From: Echinostoma caproni
Lineage: Eukaryota > Platyhelminthes > Trematoda > Plagiorchiida > Echinostomatidae
Direction: 5' to 3'
Assembly: GCA_900618425.1 (NCBI GenBank)
Contig: UZAN01045098.1
Span: 1-12,913 of the forward strand
DNA length: 12,913 nucleotides
Below, in pieces: positions 7,481-12,913 of this stretch. How positions within the stretch are numbered: position 1 is the stretch's first letter; every line of letters begins with the position of its first letter. The notes under the pieces were generated by a model. The model saw only the letters and a list, made by a program, of their open reading frames with translations. It ran no database searches and was not told the origin of the DNA. A program made the translations under genes and the position numbers.

Positions 7481-8547
7481 GCTTGCTGGGTACAAGTATA
7501 TGAATGAGCTGACAAAAATTACCGGATACGCATGCCTGACGAGCGGCAAGGATCGCGAAACCGGTCGTGTGCTTCCAGGGAAATTTTGTCTAGTCATTCA
7601 CATACTACTTATTATGAAATATGTATATATAGCAGGTCGAAATGACAGACCATTAGTGTAGGGTTTTGTAATTTTTAGCTATTGACTGTAGCCGCAGTCG
7701 TGAAACTTAGAATTCCACTGGAGCAATTCGGAGATCTGGTTATTTAGTGCACAAGAATTTCTGATGCACCTATATGTGATAGCTTATGAATCTCGTGCAT
7801 AAAACTAACTCACACTATGCTTCTATTATGTAACATAGTCTCCTGGATACCCTCACAATATACACTGTTTGATCTGTTGATCATATTCGTTTCTGGCGGT
7901 AGGAAACTCAGACCGCTATACGGGGTTCATTAGTGTGAGACCAAGTGAATCAGCACACACTACCGGTGTTCCGTACGCTGGAGTTGTGACAGCGCGGACT
8001 GCTCCTAACGAATCGAGATGTGACGTCAGTGGAGTGAATCAATGCCACGTGTACGAATCGACTTTCACCGATTAGTGTGAGTCAAAAAAAACAAGCATGA
8101 ACAAGAGCAGGTGTATATGAAACCAAATTATACAACCACATAATCAGTAGTCGTGAAGACAAAAAGCCATTTGTGTCCTGACGGACGGAAAAAACAATCA
8201 AGGATTGGAGTGAACGATTGGAAGCGCCAAACTACTTCTGTTTATCGCTCTTGTATTTAGGTTATTCAATTTCTTTTTTCCGCATTCTGCCGGGAAGTCA
8301 ATGAGTGGTTTTCAACTGAACTGTCATTTTCGGACAATACTGTACAACCCAACCACGTATAGTACCGAAAGGGGTAATTCGAAATAAGTGCCCTATACCA
8401 CATTCTGCCCACAGATGCCGGACTTGATCAGTTCAGTTTTACAGTTTTCACGGTGATTTGAAATTGTGTAACAGGCATCCTCCTCCACTACTCCCAACCC
8501 CTTGCAATCTTTTTCATTTCAAAAACAAGCAACAAACTGGTTCTCCA
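7481..8547. other. Unassigned region, no recognised gene
   Basis: Apart from the second copy of the interlocking repeat (7586-7622), no coding signal is convincing. The open frame at 7479-7661 starts inside the inverted repeat and runs through the repeat copy, so it is almost certainly chance. Around 7860-8090 the sequence is somewhat richer in GC, with a repeated ATTAGTGTGAG (7929-7939 and 8071-8081) and a TGACGTCA palindrome (8021-8028). This could be an old unrecognised repeat, but no boundaries are visible. Confidence 0.4.
7586..7622 (-). repeat. Interlocking inverted repeat, outer copy
   Basis: Reverse-complement partner of 7299-7335 (33 of 37), about 105 bp beyond the right end of the 303-bp element. 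It is followed by a TATATATAG run. It may mark a second, older and inverted copy of the same repeat family next to the element. Confidence 0.8.
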
Positions 8548-8581
8548 ACACACACACACACACACACACAGACACACACAC
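8548..8581. repeat. CA dinucleotide microsatellite
   Basis: An AC run of 23 bases, a single G, then about 10 more bases of AC. It is probably length-polymorphic and could serve as a marker. Confidence 0.95.
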
Positions 8582-10563
8582 TTACCACACACGTCATTTA
8601 AAGCATGTCTTTGAACTGTAACATTTACCCATTTTGCAATAAAAACCTACGTATCACTATTTCTATTCACCAAACAGAACAGGTGGAATGGGAACCAGAG
8701 ACCATAAAAAACTGCACGAGGTGGATATGTTGTCCAAACGAGCTCATTTGTGCATCACCAAAAAAACTGAGAGCTGAAAAGACAAAGGCCAAATGGACCG
8801 GTCAGTGGAATATACAATAGACGGACGAAGAGGACGTATCTGTATGGAGGGCAGATGACGACAGATTTATCATTATTCATTTGTCGTTCAAACCGAAGAC
8901 AGGAAGAAAAGGCATGAACAGGATCACAAACATTTTTCCCACTTAAAGAGAACAGTCCTCTGGTTAGCCGGTCAATACGGGGATGTCAAATGAGTTCAAG
9001 TAGGCAACTGCACCTCGGGAGAACCAGTGCTCGAACACCCAAATTTGTTTTCATGTCCTCCTCCTATAGCAATCCATACAACATCAATTTGCATTGGATT
9101 CCGTGAACTGCAGCGCGAGATTATAATTCTTTTGAAATGATTCTACAGCTGGCAGCAGGTGAATGAACGAATTTCGTGCACGAAGACCGGATACATTAAA
9201 GAACTAGCGTTGTTTCCAAGTATTTCGTTTGTAAACAAATACTCACAATGTGCTGTAGGGAAGGGGATAAACCCGTTTAAATGCGGATAACTTTCTTGCA
9301 ACTCATGTGTTTCACATTACTTCACTTCAAATCGGCCTACATGATTCACATGTACCCAATTTGCCCCCAGTTTGCATCATCAAGTCAGTTTGAATGAAAC
9401 GAATAAAAGCAGCGTAAAGTTGAAATGCGGTGCATTAGGATACCGAGAGGGCTCAATGAAGGAAACAGTTTTAGAAACTATTGCTGACTATCTCGAATCG
9501 AGCTAAGACAAGGAACCGACCGATGGGACTGAAAGAGAAGGTCGCGATCAGGCACGCGATAACCAATATCATAAAAAACTGTTGATTTGACATTGCATTC
9601 TAAACATTACTGATCTTATTTCATCCAATTGAACAGATTTTGTCTTCACTCTGACACGTTCGTGATTTTCTGTGAGATAGGAAACAAACTAAATCTCACA
9701 GTTTGCAACCTTTTTAGGAGTTATAACCACTTCGATGTGGTCCATCACTGTCACCGGAAAAGCAGTGCAACGTGCATGTGCAGACTGCATGATAGACGGT
9801 GTGAAAGCAATCGATGTTTGGGAAAAGATCAGAGAATTGCCACAAACCTAATTTCTTCTCTAATATGTCCAGAAAAGTGACCGTATTCTGCACTCGGATA
9901 CACCGAGCACAGGCAGAAAGTGGTACACCATTCGCGCCGCATCGCTTCCTGCCAGTCTGATCGGAATCGACACCGTATGCGGAGCAGAAAAAGGGGCACA
10001 AACAAATGGGTTCGTTTGAGGAGGTCGATTGATCAGTAAGAACGATCCGAGTGCGAAGTGTAATCATTGCTTGTGTCCATAGTTCAAAAGCTTGAGTGGT
10101 GAGGAATGCACTTGCGTGTCCGCCTATAGTCCACTATTACTAGTGTTGTTATTGTTGCTGTTGTTTAATCGAAGAAAATCGATTTCTTCGACACTTAAAT
10201 CGATCAGTCAACCCATCTACGAACGGAAAGCAATCCACCCACTTTCATAAACATATACGTGAAGCAATCACGCAGATGGTTTGCTGATTTCCAGCTAAGA
10301 TAGTGAAAAATTGTCAAACGGGAACTTATGGATCCGGATACAAACGAATGCGTGGCTGTCATGATGAAGATAAAAGATGGATGAGAGTGGCACAAACAAT
10401 TAGACAGGCACACAAGTACACAGTTAGGGAGTACAATGAGTGGAGATGACACAATGGCACCGATTGAAGGTTCTCGTGATATAAATATGATCACACAGTG
10501 TTCGCCATCCGAACATTTTATTCTGCTGGGTCAGGCCGCACGGCAGCCTAAAAGAACAGGTGA
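8582..10563. other. Unassigned region, no recognised gene
   Basis: Open frames at 8605-8820 (plus, 71 codons), 9629-9880 (plus, 83 codons), 9714-10067 (minus, 117 codons) and 10204-10494 (minus, 96 codons) carry no motif I know. The 9629 and 9714 frames overlap on opposite strands, and neither looks clearly protein-like. A GTT-rich run (10144-10166) and a short hairpin (10169-10191) are present. GTGCTCGAAC at 9027-9036 repeats the box B-like sequence of the tRNA-like relic near 5321. Intronic or intergenic DNA is the simplest reading. Confidence 0.4.
10169..10191. repeat. Short hairpin of 9-bp arms
   Basis: TCGAAGAAA and TTTCTTCGA pair perfectly around a 5-base loop (ATCGA). It lies just after a GTT-rich run. 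No function is apparent. Confidence 0.4.
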
Positions 10564-10926
10564 TCATTGGATCACAGAACTGCCTGCCACAAGCTCGGTT
10601 TAGATATGCAAACAACTAGCCGCGCTTCGGCTGGCGCGCTCAAACCATTTTCGAAACCCACGCATGTAAACGTTTCAACCAGACCATTTATCACTCACAA
10701 AGAGAAGTTACGGTATGCTATGAAGAGAAAAAGCGTTAGAAACTCAACTAAAATCAATCAGAAAAAACATACGACCAGATTGAAAAACGATGGGGAAATG
10801 ACCATTCATCATGTTCAAATCAAAAAATTTCCAAACTATATTCGGCCAACTGCACACTCCAGTGAAGTTCAGAGGAGTGAAGAGCATTTCACACGTTTTG
10901 TGTGTTTAAAAGGAGTTATAAACTAA
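10564..10926 (+). CDS. Doubtful open frame, about 120 codons, basic, unknown
   Basis: This is the longest frame outside the RTE copies that is open without an obvious overlap, running from after a TGA at 10561-10563 to a stop at 10924-10926. Its first ATG is only at 10606. The peptide is strongly basic, with many Lys, Arg, His and Thr residues and runs such as KRKSVRNSTKINQKKH, as expected from translating A-rich DNA by chance. No domain, signal peptide or zinc-finger spacing is visible. A TTTTATTCTGCTGGGTCAG stretch upstream (about 10515-10534) could pass for a splice acceptor, but an in-frame stop lies between it and the frame. A real exon cannot be excluded but is not favoured. Confidence 0.13.
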   Translation, partial: SLDHRTACHKLGLDMQTTSRASAGALKPFSKPTHVNVSTRPFITHKEKLRYAMKRKSVRNSTKINQKKHTTRLKNDGEMTIHHVQIKKFPNYIRPTAHSSEVQRSEEHFTRFVCLKGVIN

Positions 10927-12913
10927 AAGGGATTTGAACAACGCGGTTGGTCGTTCGGCTGAATGGGTTCGTATCCGACAAGACAGAAAGTCAAGTAGGA
11001 TAAGGCTGGCAAGCGCACGGCGGCACACTGCAACTCCAAATGATGTGGTAGGTCTCAACCATTTATCAACGATAGAATAAGTTAATCAATACGAACTGTC
11101 TGACCGTCAACTGTTGTTCATGGTTCACACCTAGCCGGTTTATCTTTGTCACCGAGGTGTGTATACAGAGTACTTGACGTCGATTCGTTCTACACCTGTT
11201 TCTCAGTGCACTCATGTCCAATGATAACCAAAACAAAGTATTGTTGTCGGTGTTTCCAGTCCTGTGTTTCGTTCAACCGTTTGAAAGACATTTGGCTCGT
11301 TTATGAAAACCCTTCAACTGTAACAGAAATGCCCTAGCGCTAGCACAATTTCCACTAACTTTTTTTTAATTCTGCGTTGAAGTCACAAGAGATCAGAGCT
11401 TGGGCCCAGTCAAACCATGGGTGTAATCCCCGTCCACGATAATTGTAAAACTGAAACGAATGCCACTTACATCATCGATCTCATCATATTCACTACTAGC
11501 CAAGTAGGTAGGCAATCTTCGTTAAAACTTGTTTGTCTTAATTTACATTTAGTCTGTGAAAAGCCAATGATCAACTGGTGTCATTTTCAACCGACAAATG
11601 CCAAGTGAATTGAAAAGCGGGACTACGCTGCACCAGATATATATGTGTTCTGATTGTTCATCAGTTAAAATTTATATGCTGCTAATGCCGTGATTCACAA
11701 AGTATAATTTCATTATCAGTAGCCACTATCAAAAAAGGAGCTGGAGTCATACATAATTTGGACGGTGTGGTTCTTTGGAACGCAATCGTGAGGATACAGT
11801 TGGCTATTTGTGCACCAAATAGTGACAGATACCGAATCCATCGGTCCAACTGAAGATCGAGCTCTAGACATTACAGACAGCGCAATGAAGGATTCGTAAT
11901 GAGATCCTACACAATGAAAACAACTGTACAGTGCTTCCCGCTTTTCCAGTAGCTTTTTCCTGGTTCTAAAAACGAAAACAATTGACCTACTTGAAAAATG
12001 GTAAACCTATTTGTAAGACTAGTTTTGTGACTTCGTTGTTGGCGTCCAATAACATGGGAGACAGGGAGCGATCATAACGTTCTCTTGGCACTATTAAACA
12101 GACGGAATGCGGCAGACTGGACTGTGCGAAGTGAGGTAGGCATTAACGGTTACTTCTAACGTGACTCCCGACAAAGCAAGCCGCTGTGTGCGCGCGCGCG
12201 TCAGTTCTGACGACATAACTGGCCTTGAGGGCAACAGACAGAGTGAGTATTGGCGGCACATGTTGCATCGCAAGTTCATTTGCATGCTGGTCACCAGCAA
12301 GTCCCGGCAGGTGAAAGTATGAGCTTCAAGTGTATCAGAGGGTCAAGGAAAGTGAACTGACACGAATGGATACGCGAGTGTGTATACTTGTTGTATTGAA
12401 ATTCCTTCAGATAAATTCAGGTGCCGGATAACCGAACAAACCTTATACAATTTATAACCACAATCCATCCGTCAAATCGTGTTAAAATAACCATCAGGCA
12501 GTAGGAGCTTTCAAATCCAACTATTCGAGATCTGATTGCTGAAGAAAGAAATACGCTATCCGCCAGACCAGAAGACTACAATGGTACCAGTCTCATATTC
12601 CGCATCTCTACAATGTGGCAATTGACTGACACTGATCTTGGCTTGTAAAATTTATATTCTGCGTAAGCACTTTGATCAACTGGAGATTTCTCTAATATGC
12701 AACACCACATTAATTATCATAGCCTAATCTGTCCACGATCTCGCACTGTGCAACTTCTCAAGTTTCGTAGTGCCATACTCACAAGGTGAATTCAAGAGCC
12801 GTCGCGGACAACAACAAAGGGTTGAACAGATTAAATACCAAACATATTGATGCAAACAAATTCATTTATTCGTCCTTTACGCATCATAACCCCTCGTTCA
12901 TTCATCGACAGAG
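10927..12913. other. Unassigned region, no recognised gene
   Basis: Short open frames (11146-11337, 11417-11608 and minus-strand 12094-12300) have no motifs and sit in AT-rich DNA. GGTTCGTATCC at 10966-10976 matches box B at 10 of 11 positions, but no box A lies at tRNA distance. The stretch at about 12090-12320 is richer in GC and CpG than its neighbours and includes a CG dinucleotide run. Nothing recognisable lies from 12320 to the right edge. Confidence 0.4.
12185..12201. repeat. Alternating TG/CG tract
   Basis: Seventeen bases alternate strictly between pyrimidine and purine, including five CG steps. This is the kind of short tract that can adopt left-handed Z-DNA. It lies inside the locally CpG-rich patch. 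Confidence 0.7.

Noticed and set aside
7479..7661. Plus-strand frame of 60 codons
   Set aside because: It begins inside the terminal inverted repeat and crosses the second repeat copy, so chance is the best explanation.
4792..8028. Two TGACGTCA palindromes (4792-4799 and 8021-8028) as regulatory sites
   Set aside because: An 8-base motif appears by chance at about this scale, and no promoter or gene start is nearby.
8548..8581. CA run considered as a CRISPR-like or tandem array
   Set aside because: It is a simple dinucleotide microsatellite with no spacers.
9714..10067. Cysteine-rich minus-strand frame of 117 codons
   Set aside because: Cysteines are irregularly spaced with no zinc-finger or secreted-peptide pattern, and a plus-strand frame overlaps it.
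10948..10976. Possible tRNA from a good box B (GGTTCGTATCC)
   Set aside because: The nearest box A-like sequence is only 18 bp upstream and no cloverleaf can be drawn.

Overview
This window looks like eukaryotic intergenic or intronic DNA from a parasitic flatworm, most likely a digenean trematode of the liver-fluke or lung-fluke type. The strongest clue is two decayed copies of an RTE-clade non-LTR retrotransposon. Their reverse transcriptase and C-terminal sequences have the wording I associate with trematode RTE elements, such as AGFRTGRGCIDQIF, VLDLAYADDI and LHRLRWLGHVLR. The rest of the window has moderate GC, simple repeats, no bacterial gene structure and no long intact reading frames. 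The species assignment rests on remembered family resemblance, not on a search.

Layout. Positions 1-2513 hold a long plus-strand RTE copy: the end of the endonuclease domain, the linker, the reverse transcriptase and the C-terminal tail, closed by an A-rich tract. It is broken by about ten stop codons, about six frameshifts and small deletions, so it cannot make a working protein. After about 700 bp of unassigned sequence, a second and different RTE fragment lies on the same strand at about 3215-3702. It keeps only the region just after the catalytic core. Between about 3700 and 7165 I see no recognisable gene. This stretch holds a tRNA-like Pol III box A/box B pair near 5276-5332 (a probable SINE head or tRNA relic), a TGAC microsatellite, a possible G-quadruplex and a few open frames of doubtful reality.

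The most striking non-coding structure is at 7178-7480. Two 90-bp inverted repeats match at 88 of 90 positions around a 123-bp centre, inside TA-rich flanks. This looks like a MITE-type or foldback non-autonomous DNA transposon. A second inverted repeat interlocks with it: 37 bp of the centre (7299-7335) match in inverted orientation a segment outside the element (7586-7622) at 33 of 37 positions.

From 7481 to the end the window holds a CA microsatellite (8548-8581), small palindromes, a short alternating CG tract and several open frames of 60-120 codons with no recognisable family. I could not identify a host gene, a real tRNA, an rRNA or a CRISPR array. The elements do not work together as a pathway; the window reads as a graveyard of mobile elements of different classes and ages.
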